Below, one piece after another: positions 15,270-23,386 of a stretch of DNA of 64,000 nucleotides; within the stretch, counting starts at the first letter, position 1, and every line of letters starts with the position of its first letter. The notes under the pieces are model-generated. The model was not told where the DNA came from, made no database searches, and saw nothing but the letters and a program-made list of their open reading frames with translations. A program made the position numbers and the translations under genes. The stretch is from Clostridiaceae bacterium (GTDB lineage: Bacteria; Bacillota; Clostridia; Oscillospirales; Acutalibacteraceae), in the NCBI GenBank assembly GCA_016280595.1, contig JAEEHB010000035.1, positions 1 through 64,000 of the forward strand, read 5' to 3'.

Positions 15270-16598
15270 TTATTCTACGGGCTTCTGTGCGGGAGCGGGG
15301 GCTCTGGAGCAAACAAGGTTTACGATAATGCCCAGTATCAGAGCGCACGCAACCTCTGTAAGAGTAACCTTGCCGATTGTGAGGCTCAGGCCGCCGATGC
15401 CGCTGATGAGGATAGTGGCAACCACGAAGAGATTTCTGTTGTCGCCCAGGTCAACGCCCTGAATCATCTTGAGACCGCTTACCGCGATGAAACCGTAAAG
15501 GGTAACGCAAACGCCGCCCATTACGCAGGAGGGGATGGTCGCAAGCAGGGTAACAAACGGAGCAATGAAGGAAGCAACGATTGCGAGACAGGCGGTGGCA
15601 AGGATTGTTGCTACCGAAGCGTTGCCGGTGATGGCTACGCAGCCTACGGATTCGCCGTAAGTGGTGTTCGGGCAGCCGCCGAAGATTGCGCCGACCATTG
15701 AGCCGATACCGTCGCCCAGAAGAGTTCTGTGAAGGCCGGGCTCTTTAAGGAGATCCTGGTCAATGATGGAGGAAAGATTCTTGTGGTCCGCAATATGCTC
15801 TGCAAACACAACAAACGCAACGGGAATGTAAGCAACGGCGATTGTCGCGATGTAGGAGGGAGTGATGTCACCGAGGCTCTTATATGCCTGAACGAAGGTG
15901 AAATCGGGCACCCACTGCATATTCTTGAACAGGTCGAAATTAACAAGGATGAGCGCTTCGTTACCGGTGCTCTTGCCGATGAGGGTGAAGATTGTCGCGG
16001 CGATGTAGCCTGCGGCAATACCGATGATGAAGGGGATAAGTCTTGCTGTCTTTTTGCCGTAAACTGAGCAGATGATAACAACGAAGAGAGTTATGAGAGC
16101 GCAGAGGAAACCTGCCCAGTTCATATTTTCTCCGCCGTTTTTCATAGCGTCGCCGATTGCGTTGCCTGCGAGTGAAAGTCCGATGATGGCAACTGTGGGG
16201 CCGATAACAACAGCCGGCATGAGTTTGGAAATCCATTCAACGCCTGCCGCTTTAACTATGAGAGCGATTACAACATAGACGAGACCTGCGAACACCGCAC
16301 CGATGATCAGGCCTGCGAAGCCTGCGCCTGCGGATGCCGCTCCGCCGAATGCCGCAAACATCGAGCCGATGAAAGCGAAGGAGGAGCCGAGGAAAACGGG
16401 GCTCTTGAACTTTGTGAAGAGCAGATAAACCAGCGTGCCTACGCCTGCTCCGAAAAGAGCGGCCGACTGGCTCATCCCGTTACCGATGATTGCAGGTACG
16501 GCGATTGTTGCCGCAAGAATTGCGAGCAGCTGCTGAAACGCGAAAACGATGAGCTGCCCGGCTTTGGGTTTGTCTTTTACGCCATAGACAAGATTCAT
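15270..16598 (-). CDS. Uracil permease, NCS2 (xanthine/uracil) family
   Basis: A 442-residue transporter with the 12-14 membrane segments of the NCS2 family, importing uracil or a purine by cation symport. The signature TTYGESVGCVAITG (with GCPN before it) is closer to UraA/PyrP than to xanthine carriers. I chose ATG 16598 (MNLVYGVKDKP), seven bases after GGAGGT. The TTG at 16613 in the same frame would overlap that site. A strong promoter and a GC-rich hairpin in the leader (16635-16650) suggest regulation by premature termination. Uracil as the substrate is inferred from the family motif only. Confidence 0.87.
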   Translation of the reverse strand: MNLVYGVKDKPKAGQLIVFAFQQLLAILAATIAVPAIIGNGMSQSAALFGAGVGTLVYLLFTKFKSPVFLGSSFAFIGSMFAAFGGAASAGAGFAGLIIGAVFAGLVYVVIALIVKAAGVEWISKLMPAVVIGPTVAIIGLSLAGNAIGDAMKNGGENMNWAGFLCALITLFVVIICSVYGKKTARLIPFIIGIAAGYIAATIFTLIGKSTGNEALILVNFDLFKNMQWVPDFTFVQAYKSLGDITPSYIATIAVAYIPVAFVVFAEHIADHKNLSSIIDQDLLKEPGLHRTLLGDGIGSMVGAIFGGCPNTTYGESVGCVAITGNASVATILATACLAIVASFIAPFVTLLATIPSCVMGGVCVTLYGFIAVSGLKMIQGVDLGDNRNLFVVATILISGIGGLSLTIGKVTLTEVACALILGIIVNLVCSRAPAPAQKPVE

Positions 16599-16628
16599 TT
16601 CTTTTACCTCCAATTAAGTTACAGTATA

Positions 16629-16656
16629 TAATAAAACCGCCCGGGCGGTTGCTGTA
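16629..16656 (-). promoter_or_regulatory. Attenuator-like hairpin in the uracil permease leader
   Basis: On the - strand the leader contains the perfect palindrome AACCGCCCGGGCGGTT (16635-16650) followed by TTATTATATA, a possible intrinsic terminator before the start codon. TACAGC on one side and ACTGTA on the other could form an outer stem. I cannot identify a PyrR site or a known riboswitch. Confidence 0.5.
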
Positions 16657-16681
16657 CCCCGAATGAAGTCCTATTTCGTAA

Positions 16682-16710
16682 AATATACCACATATTGTGG
16701 TTGATGTAAA
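16682..16710 (-). promoter_or_regulatory. Promoter of the uracil permease gene
   Basis: - strand TTTACA (16710-16705), 17-bp spacer, TATATT (16687-16682). Transcription would start near 16675, giving a leader of about 75 bases. Confidence 0.8.
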
Positions 16711-16762
16711 GAAGTAAAACAATATTTTTTGAAAAAACGGTGTAAAAAGGTAACCGTTTTTC

Positions 16763-16791
16763 TTGACACTTCAATGCCGTTTTAGTATTAT
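16763..16791 (+). promoter_or_regulatory. Promoter of the phoH-ybeY-dgkA-era-recO operon
   Basis: TTGACA (16763-16768), 17-bp spacer, TATTAT (16786-16791). The ATG follows at 16853 with GGAGG at 16843-16847. Confidence 0.85.
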
Positions 16792-16852
16792 TAATATGGA
16801 GTATTTTAATGAATAATTTACCTTAAAAATATTTGACCTTACCGGAGGTTTT

Positions 16853-17830
16853 ATGGCGGAACAGATAATCAATGTTGACAGAATGGAGCAGGCGGTCAGC
16901 CTTTTCGGCTCATTCGATGAAAACATAAAGATAATCGAAAAAGAGTACGGAGTGGGCGTGGTTTCGCGCGGCTCCGAGCTTAAAGTTACGGGCGAGCCCG
17001 AAAACGTGCAGAAGGCTGTCAGGGCAATCAACGGCCTGCTTCTGCTCATCAATAAGGGTGAGGCGCTCAGCGACCAGAATGTGCGCTATGTGCTCTCGCT
17101 TGTCAATGAAGACAATGAGGATAAACTTGAGCAGATGACCGGCGACTGCGTGTGCATCACCGCAAAAGGCAAACCCGTCAAGCCCAAAACGCTCGGTCAG
17201 AAGAGATATGTTGAGAGCATACGCAAAAACACCGTCACTCTCGGCGTGGGCCCTGCGGGCACGGGCAAAACCTACCTCGCCGTCGCTATGGCGGTAAAGG
17301 CTTTCAGGGCAAAGGAAATAAACCGCATCATCCTCACAAGGCCGGCGGTTGAAGCAGGCGAAAAACTCGGTTTCCTGCCGGGCGACTTGCAGCAGAAGGT
17401 TGACCCTTATCTGCGCCCGCTTTATGATGCCCTTTTCGATATGCTCGGCTCCGAGAATTTTCAGAAGCATCAGGAGAGGGGAGATATCGAGGTTGCGCCG
17501 CTCGCCTATATGAGGGGCCGCACCCTTGACGACAGTTTCATTATCCTTGACGAAGCGCAGAATACAACCACCGAGCAAATGAAGATGTTTCTCACCCGTC
17601 TCGGCTTTAATTCCAAGATGGTGGTCACGGGCGATATAACCCAGATTGACCTGCCGGACGGCAAACGCTCAGGACTTAAGGAAGCAATGAGAATACTCAA
17701 AAACATTGACGATATAGGAATAGCAAAATTCAACGAAAAAGATGTTGTAAGGCACCGCCTTGTGCAGGATATAATCAAGGCATATGAAAAAAATGAGGAG
17801 GAGCGCATAAGAAATGAACGCAAAGGCTAA
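16853..17830 (+). CDS. phoH: PhoH-family ATPase
   Basis: A 325-residue PhoH/YbeZ protein. The N-terminal 100 residues include a KH-like RNA-binding region. The P-loop ATPase follows with GVGPAGTGKTYLAVAM (Walker A), IILTRPAVEAGEKLGFLPG, Walker B FIILDEAQNTT and a sensor region VTGDITQIDLP. PhoH proteins are linked to RNA processing and ribosome work together with YbeY, whose gene overlaps this one by 17 bases. First gene of a housekeeping operon that runs to 23323. Confidence 0.95.
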   Translation: MAEQIINVDRMEQAVSLFGSFDENIKIIEKEYGVGVVSRGSELKVTGEPENVQKAVRAINGLLLLINKGEALSDQNVRYVLSLVNEDNEDKLEQMTGDCVCITAKGKPVKPKTLGQKRYVESIRKNTVTLGVGPAGTGKTYLAVAMAVKAFRAKEINRIILTRPAVEAGEKLGFLPGDLQQKVDPYLRPLYDALFDMLGSENFQKHQERGDIEVAPLAYMRGRTLDDSFIILDEAQNTTTEQMKMFLTRLGFNSKMVVTGDITQIDLPDGKRSGLKEAMRILKNIDDIGIAKFNEKDVVRHRLVQDIIKAYEKNEEERIRNERKG

Positions 17831-18317
17831 GGTTATCATTTCCAAAGATGAAGGCGTAAAACTACCCGCAGGTGTAAAACTTCTTGTGCGCCGCTGCTGT
17901 ATAGCGGTGCTTGAGGAGGAGCAGTTTCCCGGTAACGCCGAAGTGAGCGTCACTTTCACGGACGATGAAAGAATCAGGGAACTGAACGCAAAGCACAGGC
18001 ATATAGACAAATCAACCGATGTCCTCTCTTTTCCGCTCGGCGAAAACGGAGTTTACGATGAAAACCCCGCAACGGGCGCGAAACTGCTCGGGGATATCGT
18101 TATTTCCGTGCCTCACGCAGAATCGCAGGCAAAAGAATACGGCCACTCGCTCCAGAGGGAAATCGGTTTTCTCACCGTTCACTCAATGCTTCACCTGCTC
18201 GGTTACGATCACGTGGGCGGCGGGCTTGAAGAGGTGAGAATGCGCGAAAAGGAAGAGCGCGTGCTGACCGAACTCGGGCTTAAAAGAAACGACAGTTATT
18301 ATATGGAGACAGAGTGA
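17814..18317 (+). CDS. ybeY: Endoribonuclease YbeY (16S rRNA 3'-end maturation)
   Basis: A 167-residue metal-dependent RNase. The zinc site is the His-x3-His-x5-His motif in TVHSMLHLLGYDHVG. LGDIVISVPHAESQAKEYG and NAKHRHIDKSTDVLSFPL are family blocks. It overlaps phoH by 17 bases and dgkA by 4, so the three are translated in series. Expected to act on 16S rRNA maturation and ribosome quality control. Confidence 0.95.
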   Translation: MNAKAKVIISKDEGVKLPAGVKLLVRRCCIAVLEEEQFPGNAEVSVTFTDDERIRELNAKHRHIDKSTDVLSFPLGENGVYDENPATGAKLLGDIVISVPHAESQAKEYGHSLQREIGFLTVHSMLHLLGYDHVGGGLEEVRMREKEERVLTELGLKRNDSYYMETE

Positions 18318-18799
18318 TGAAAAGTTTTCTCAAAGGCTTTGTATACGCGGGCAGGGGAGTTGCCTACTGCATCGCGAACGAAAGAAATTTCAGGGTGCAT
18401 CTGTGCTTTACGGTCTATATGTTCTGCTTCTTGCGACTTATGGATTTTTTTGTGATTTCAAACGCGGAACTCGGCGTACTGCTTGCCCTGTGCGCGCTTG
18501 TGCTCGGCTTTGAGTGCATAAATACCGCACTCGAAAGGGCGGTTGACCTTGTGTCTTCCGAAAGAAGTGAACTTGCCCGTATCGCAAAAGACACCGCCGC
18601 GGGCGCAGTGCTCGTGTGCGCGGTATTCGCCGTTATTGCGGGCATAGTGATTATGTATCAGCCTGAGGCGTTTTCAAAGATGTATGCATATTACACGGAG
18701 CATCCCGGCATGCTCGCGATTCTTACGGTGAGCATAATCCTGAGCCTTGTTTTCGTTTTCCTGCCCTCTTACATCAAGGAGAAAAAGAAAAATGACTAA
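18314..18799 (+). CDS. dgkA: Diacylglycerol/undecaprenol kinase family protein
   Basis: A 161-residue integral membrane kinase of the DgkA family, which in Gram-positives usually phosphorylates undecaprenol. The N-terminal NERNFRVHL, then ECINTALERAVDLVSSE, and ARIAKDTAAGAVLVCAV carry the conserved Asn/Glu residues. It has one extra C-terminal hydrophobic segment (about 135-155) compared with the 120-130-residue core, ending in a Lys-rich tail. Start ATG 18314 overlaps the ybeY stop. Confidence 0.92.
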   Translation: MMKSFLKGFVYAGRGVAYCIANERNFRVHLCFTVYMFCFLRLMDFFVISNAELGVLLALCALVLGFECINTALERAVDLVSSERSELARIAKDTAAGAVLVCAVFAVIAGIVIMYQPEAFSKMYAYYTEHPGMLAILTVSIILSLVFVFLPSYIKEKKKND

Positions 18800-19679
18800 G
18801 ACCGCATTTGTTTCAATAGTCGGCTGCCCCAATGTGGGCAAATCCTCTCTGCTCAACAGATTTCTCGGGCAGAAGGTGGCAATCGTCACCCGCAAGCCGC
18901 AGACCACCCGTACCAGGATAATCGGTGTGCTCACAAAGGGCGAAACGCAGTTTGTGTTTACCGATACTCCCGGCTATCACCGCCCCAAGAACAAACTCGG
19001 TGAAAAGATGATAAAGGCGGTGGGCGAGGGCATAAGCGGTATGGATGCCTGCCTGTTTGTAACCGAGCCGGAGGGCGAAATCCGCACGGCGGAAACCGAA
19101 CTTCTCGCGAGGCTTCGCAAAGAGGGTGCTCCCGTTATTCTCGCGCTCAATAAGACAGATTCAGTTACAAACAAAGAGGCGATGATGAAAAAGGTGATGC
19201 AGTTTACCGCCGCTTATGATTTTGAAGCGGTTGTGCCCTGCTCCGCCCTTACCGGAGATAACGTTGACGCGATTCTCGATGAACTCGGCAAACTTGCTTA
19301 CGAATCGCCGCATTTCTTCCCCGACGACACCCTCACGGACCAGCCCGAAAGGGTGATTGCCTCCGAAATGATAAGAGAAAAAATTCTGCTCCTGCTTGAC
19401 CGCGAAGTGCCCCACGGCACCGCCGTTGCGATTGAAAAGATGAGAGAGCGCGAAACGGGCGGCATAATGGATGTTGAGGCGGTAATCTACTGCGAAAAAG
19501 AGAGCCATAAAGGCATTATAATAGGCAAAAAAGGCGAAACTCTCAAAAAGATTTCCACAAAAGCCAGAATGGATATGGAAAGATTTTTCGGCTGCAAGGT
19601 AAACCTGCAGTGCTGGGTTAAAGTTAAAGAAGGATGGAGAAACAGAGAGGGCCTGATTCACAATTTCGGGCTCGACTGA
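18792..19679 (+). CDS. era: GTPase Era
   Basis: A 295-residue GTPase that binds the 3' end of 16S rRNA during 30S assembly. G1 is GCPNVGKSS (10-18), G3 DTPGYH, G4 NKTD and G5 CSALTGDN. The C-terminal KH domain includes GIIIGKKGETLKKI. I chose ATG 18792, which overlaps dgkA by 8 bases and has GGAG ten bases before it. Position next to ybeY and recO is standard. Confidence 0.97.
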   Translation: MTKTAFVSIVGCPNVGKSSLLNRFLGQKVAIVTRKPQTTRTRIIGVLTKGETQFVFTDTPGYHRPKNKLGEKMIKAVGEGISGMDACLFVTEPEGEIRTAETELLARLRKEGAPVILALNKTDSVTNKEAMMKKVMQFTAAYDFEAVVPCSALTGDNVDAILDELGKLAYESPHFFPDDTLTDQPERVIASEMIREKILLLLDREVPHGTAVAIEKMRERETGGIMDVEAVIYCEKESHKGIIIGKKGETLKKISTKARMDMERFFGCKVNLQCWVKVKEGWRNREGLIHNFGLD

Positions 19680-19687
19680 GGTGAAGT

Positions 19688-20434
19688 ATGTCAATCGTCA
19701 CAAACGCTCTTGTCATAAAAGTTAATGATTCAGGCGAAAGCGACCGCATAGTCACCCTGCTGAGCGCAGAACTCGGCGTGGTGAGAGCCTTCGCAAACAG
19801 GGCAAAAAAGATAAACGGCAGGATGAACGCCGCCACGCAGACCTTCTGCTACGGCGAGTTTACCCTCTATGCCGGCAAAGACAGTTACACGGTTGATTCC
19901 GTCACTTCAAAGGAAGTGTTTTTCGGTCTTCGTGAAGATATAGTCAAACTTGCGCTCGGGCAGTATTTCTGCACTCTCGCTCTCGACCTTGTGCCGGAGG
20001 GCGAGCCGGCACCCGATTCACTGCGCGTGATACTCAACTCACTCTCATTTCTTGAAAAGGGCAGGCGCTCGTGTGACTTTCTCAAAAGCGTTACGGAACT
20101 TAAACTCCTTTCTCTCGCGGGCTTTACGCCCAACCTCACCGCCTGCTCCGTTTGCGGCGAAAACCCGGCGGGCAATGTCGGATTCGATATTGCGGGCGGC
20201 ACATTTTCCTGCGGAAAGCACGGCAGGGGAGATATCGTAATTACACCGGGCGTGCTCACGGCTATGAGGCACATCATTTCGAGCCCGGTTGACCGCATTT
20301 ACTCTTTCACACTCACCCCGCAGGATGAAAAACTGCTGGGCTCGGTGTGCGAGCGTTTTGCCGTAAGGCATACGGGCCGAAATCTCAAGGCCCTTGAGTT
20401 TTATAACAATGTAAAAGAGGGTGAAGCACAATGA
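19688..20434 (+). CDS. recO: DNA repair protein RecO
   Basis: A 248-residue RecO, which loads RecA and anneals single strands in the RecFOR pathway. The N-terminal OB fold begins SIVTNALVIKVNDSGESDRIVTLL. A zinc-binding Cys cluster is present: ACSVCGENPAGNVGF and FSCGKH. Length is normal. The ATGA at its end overlaps the start of the GH27 gene. Confidence 0.94.
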   Translation: MSIVTNALVIKVNDSGESDRIVTLLSAELGVVRAFANRAKKINGRMNAATQTFCYGEFTLYAGKDSYTVDSVTSKEVFFGLREDIVKLALGQYFCTLALDLVPEGEPAPDSLRVILNSLSFLEKGRRSCDFLKSVTELKLLSLAGFTPNLTACSVCGENPAGNVGFDIAGGTFSCGKHGRGDIVITPGVLTAMRHIISSPVDRIYSFTLTPQDEKLLGSVCERFAVRHTGRNLKALEFYNNVKEGEAQ

Positions 20435-21693
20435 GCAAAAAGGTTGCCAAAACTCCCCCTATGGGGTGGAACAGCTGGGATTGCTACGGCAATTCCGTAA
20501 ACGAAGAGCAGCTTCTCGCAAACGCGGACTATATGGCAAAGTATCTGAAAGCTTACGGCTGGGAGTATGTTGTGTGCGACATACAGTGGTCCGAGCCGAC
20601 TGCAGACGGCTTTGCCTATCATAATTTTGTGCCGCTTTGCATGGACGAATATTCACGCCTTATTCCCGCACCCAACAGATTTCCCTCATCCGCGGGAGGT
20701 AAGGGCTTTAAGCCTATTGCCGATTACATTCACTCTCTCGGGCTTAAATTCGGTATTCATATAATGAGAGGCATTCCCAGGCAGGCGGTACACGCCGCAG
20801 CGCCTACAATTACGCCCGGTATAACCGCGAGGGATATTGCCCTGCAGTATTCAATCTGCCCGTGGAATACCGATATGTACGGCGTAGATTACGAAAGAAA
20901 AGGCGCACAGGAATACTATGATTCGCTCTTTGAACTTTATGCTTCGTGGGGCGTTGATTACGTTAAATGCGACGATATAGCAAACACCGAATTTCTTCCG
21001 CACAATCCCTATTCCGCGCGCAAAGAAATCGAGATGCTCAGAAAAGCCATTGACAAATGCGGCAGAGATATAGTGCTTTCGCTCTCTCCCGGTCCCGCCC
21101 CCGTTTCCGAGCACGAGCACCTTGCCGCAAACGCGAATATGTGGCGCATCACGGGCGATTTCTGGGATGACTGGGATAAACTCTACGATATGTTTAACCG
21201 CTGTTATCAGTGGCAGGATTACGTTGCGGAGCACTCGTGGCCCGACTGCGATATGCTCCCCGTAGGTCACATAAAACTCTGCGAGGAAAAGAACAGATAC
21301 ACCCATTTCACAAAAGACGAGCAGATTACTCTTATGACTCTGTGGTGCATATTCCGCTCACCCCTTATGATAGGCGCCGAAATGAGAGACAATGACGATT
21401 TCACCCTCTCACTGCTCACAAATGCCGAACTTATCGACGTACTCAAGAATTCGCACGGAGCAAGGCAGTACAGAAGAAATGAGACAGACGGCAAAGGCGA
21501 AATAGTCTGGAAAAGCGAAGGGGAAAACTGCGAATACATTGCCCTTTTCAACACGGACGGCAAAGAGAGAAAGATATCATTTGACGCAAAGGGCGAAAAA
21601 GTAAGAGATTTATGGGCGCACGAAGATATTGAAAACTGCGGCTCGCTCACGGTTGCTCCCCATGGAGCGAGACTGATAAAGGCAGGTAAGTGA
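20431..21693 (+). CDS. Glycoside hydrolase family 27 alpha-galactosidase
   Basis: A 420-residue retaining alpha-galactosidase, probably cytoplasmic since no signal peptide is present. TPPMGWNSWDCYG opens the TIM barrel. The nucleophile is Asp181 in DYVKCDDIAN and the acid/base Asp243 in WRITGDFWDDW. A small C-terminal beta domain follows (about 335-420). Some GH27 members act on alpha-N-acetylgalactosamine, which cannot be excluded. The start overlaps the recO stop by 4 bases, so it is translationally tied to the housekeeping operon, which is unusual. Confidence 0.9.
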   Translation: MSKKVAKTPPMGWNSWDCYGNSVNEEQLLANADYMAKYLKAYGWEYVVCDIQWSEPTADGFAYHNFVPLCMDEYSRLIPAPNRFPSSAGGKGFKPIADYIHSLGLKFGIHIMRGIPRQAVHAAAPTITPGITARDIALQYSICPWNTDMYGVDYERKGAQEYYDSLFELYASWGVDYVKCDDIANTEFLPHNPYSARKEIEMLRKAIDKCGRDIVLSLSPGPAPVSEHEHLAANANMWRITGDFWDDWDKLYDMFNRCYQWQDYVAEHSWPDCDMLPVGHIKLCEEKNRYTHFTKDEQITLMTLWCIFRSPLMIGAEMRDNDDFTLSLLTNAELIDVLKNSHGARQYRRNETDGKGEIVWKSEGENCEYIALFNTDGKERKISFDAKGEKVRDLWAHEDIENCGSLTVAPHGARLIKAGK

Positions 21694-21694
21694 T

Positions 21695-23323
21695 ATGACC
21701 GAAAGACAGCCTAATTACAGATTTGCGACCGAAGCCCCCGACCACATTATGGTGAGCATCTGGGATGACGCGAAAACAAGTATGGCAATCACCTGGCGCA
21801 CAAGCACGGCGGTTGAAACAGGCTATGTCCTCTTTAACGAAGAGGGCGGTGAGGTGATGAGGGCGGACGCCGTCAATAAGTTATTCAAAAGCGACGTTAA
21901 TACTTCATATATCCATTTTGTCCGCCTTTCGGGGCTTAAAAGCGGCACGAGATATTACTACACCTGCGGCGATGACGAGCGCAGGAGCGACGAGTTTTAT
22001 TTTGAGACCGAGCCCGAAAATCTTACGAAATTCAGTTTCATCTGCATTTCCGACCATCAGAAGGATGACGACCACTATAACCCCGATTATTCATCCCTCA
22101 ACGCTTTTCTTAAAAAAGCGCTTGAAGAGCACCCGGAGGTAAAATTCATTTTCACCGCCGGTGACAATACCAACAACGGCCAGCACGAAATTCAGTGGAA
22201 CGCGATGTATGAAGGGCTTAAAGGCATAATCGAATACAGGCCGTATATGATGTGCTGCGGCAATCACGACAACCGCGGCTTTGAGTTTTATTTCCCCGAA
22301 GAAAAGAACAGATACTACGCAGAGCCCGCCGAGTTTTTCAACACCCAGCATCAGTTATCATATCCGCAAAACGGACCCGAAGGATGGCAGACCGAAAACT
22401 ATTCCTTCAATTACGGCAACGCCCATTTCAATGTTTTCGGCGTGAACGAGCCCGAACTTGTAAACGAATGGGCGAAGGGCGATATTGATTCCTGCGGCAA
22501 AACCTGGAAATTCGGTGCCTACCATTTCCCGATTTATTACGCGGGCCCCAACCTCTCAAACGATGACGGCTATCCGATGATGAGGGAGTGTATGGAGAGG
22601 CTCGACGTGCTCTTTTCCGGGCACGAGCACGGCTTTTCAAGATCTTTTCCCATAAAGAACGAAGAGATGTTTGACAGGCCCTCTCAGGGCACCGTTCACT
22701 ATGAACTCGGCAACGGAAACTATAATCCGCCCGGCACCAAAATCCTCGCGAAAATATGGCACGCCTCCTATTATCCGCAGGAGGAGAAGGTCGCCTCCTA
22801 CTGCCTTGTTGAAGTTGACGGTGAAAAAGTTAAATTCACCTCCGTGCTCAGCGACGGCAGAATAGTTGACGAGTGTATAATAGATAAGGAAAAGGACGAA
22901 ATCATCCCGCGAAGAATTGCCCCCGTATTCGGCCCGGGCAGAACAAGGGTGTTTTACAAGGGCGTCGATCTCGGGCTTGCCGCGTCGGAAATTCCTCCCG
23001 AAAACAAAGACGGCGAGTGGTATCTGCCGGCGGGCACGCTCGTTTCCGTAATCGGCGGAGAGACAGTGCGCGAAAAGGACAGTATGACTCTTAAACTTTA
23101 CGGCAGAACGGTGCGATTCACCTGCGGCAGCGACATCGCCGTGACGGATAAGGGCGAGGAGAAACTCGCGGGCGCAGTTTACAGAGGCAGGTGCGATCAG
23201 CTGTATGTGCCGCTTGACTCGATGTGCCGTATATTCGGTATGAAGTGGGCTTACGCCGCGCGCAATAATTTCCTCACCGTTGAAAGCGCAAACGAAAGCC
23301 ACCCCGTTCCGTATCAGCCTTAA
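21695..23323 (+). CDS. Metallophosphoesterase with purple-acid-phosphatase-like and stalk domains
   Basis: A 542-residue protein with three regions. Residues 10-110 are a fibronectin-like domain as in purple acid phosphatases (MAITWRTSTAVETGYV and YYYTCGDD). Residues 110-330 are a calcineurin-like phosphoesterase with CISDHQKDD, FTAGDNTNNG, CCGNHDNRGF, YHFPIYY and FSGHEHGF as metal ligands. Residues 405-540 resemble the copper-amine-oxidase-N stalk domain of Firmicutes surface proteins (LYVPLDSMCRIFGMKW). No export signal is seen, which is odd for this domain set. It starts one base after the GH27 stop. Confidence 0.85.
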   Translation: MTERQPNYRFATEAPDHIMVSIWDDAKTSMAITWRTSTAVETGYVLFNEEGGEVMRADAVNKLFKSDVNTSYIHFVRLSGLKSGTRYYYTCGDDERRSDEFYFETEPENLTKFSFICISDHQKDDDHYNPDYSSLNAFLKKALEEHPEVKFIFTAGDNTNNGQHEIQWNAMYEGLKGIIEYRPYMMCCGNHDNRGFEFYFPEEKNRYYAEPAEFFNTQHQLSYPQNGPEGWQTENYSFNYGNAHFNVFGVNEPELVNEWAKGDIDSCGKTWKFGAYHFPIYYAGPNLSNDDGYPMMRECMERLDVLFSGHEHGFSRSFPIKNEEMFDRPSQGTVHYELGNGNYNPPGTKILAKIWHASYYPQEEKVASYCLVEVDGEKVKFTSVLSDGRIVDECIIDKEKDEIIPRRIAPVFGPGRTRVFYKGVDLGLAASEIPPENKDGEWYLPAGTLVSVIGGETVREKDSMTLKLYGRTVRFTCGSDIAVTDKGEEKLAGAVYRGRCDQLYVPLDSMCRIFGMKWAYAARNNFLTVESANESHPVPYQP

Positions 23324-23330
23324 TAAAAAG

Positions 23331-23363
23331 AAGCGCTCATCCAAAACGGATGAGCGCTTTTGT
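23331..23363. terminator. Bidirectional terminator after the metallophosphoesterase gene
   Basis: A perfect 12-bp stem AAGCGCTCATCC/GGATGAGCGCTT with an AAAAC loop, T-rich on the + side (TTTTGTT) and A-rich before it. It ends the long phoH operon and the converging SDR gene. Confidence 0.9.
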
Positions 23364-23386
23364 TATGCCGGATTATCTACGGTTTT

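Noticed and set aside
22637-23344. A 235-codon open frame on the - strand inside the metallophosphoesterase gene
   Set aside because: Antisense to conserved motifs of the + gene, with no family features.
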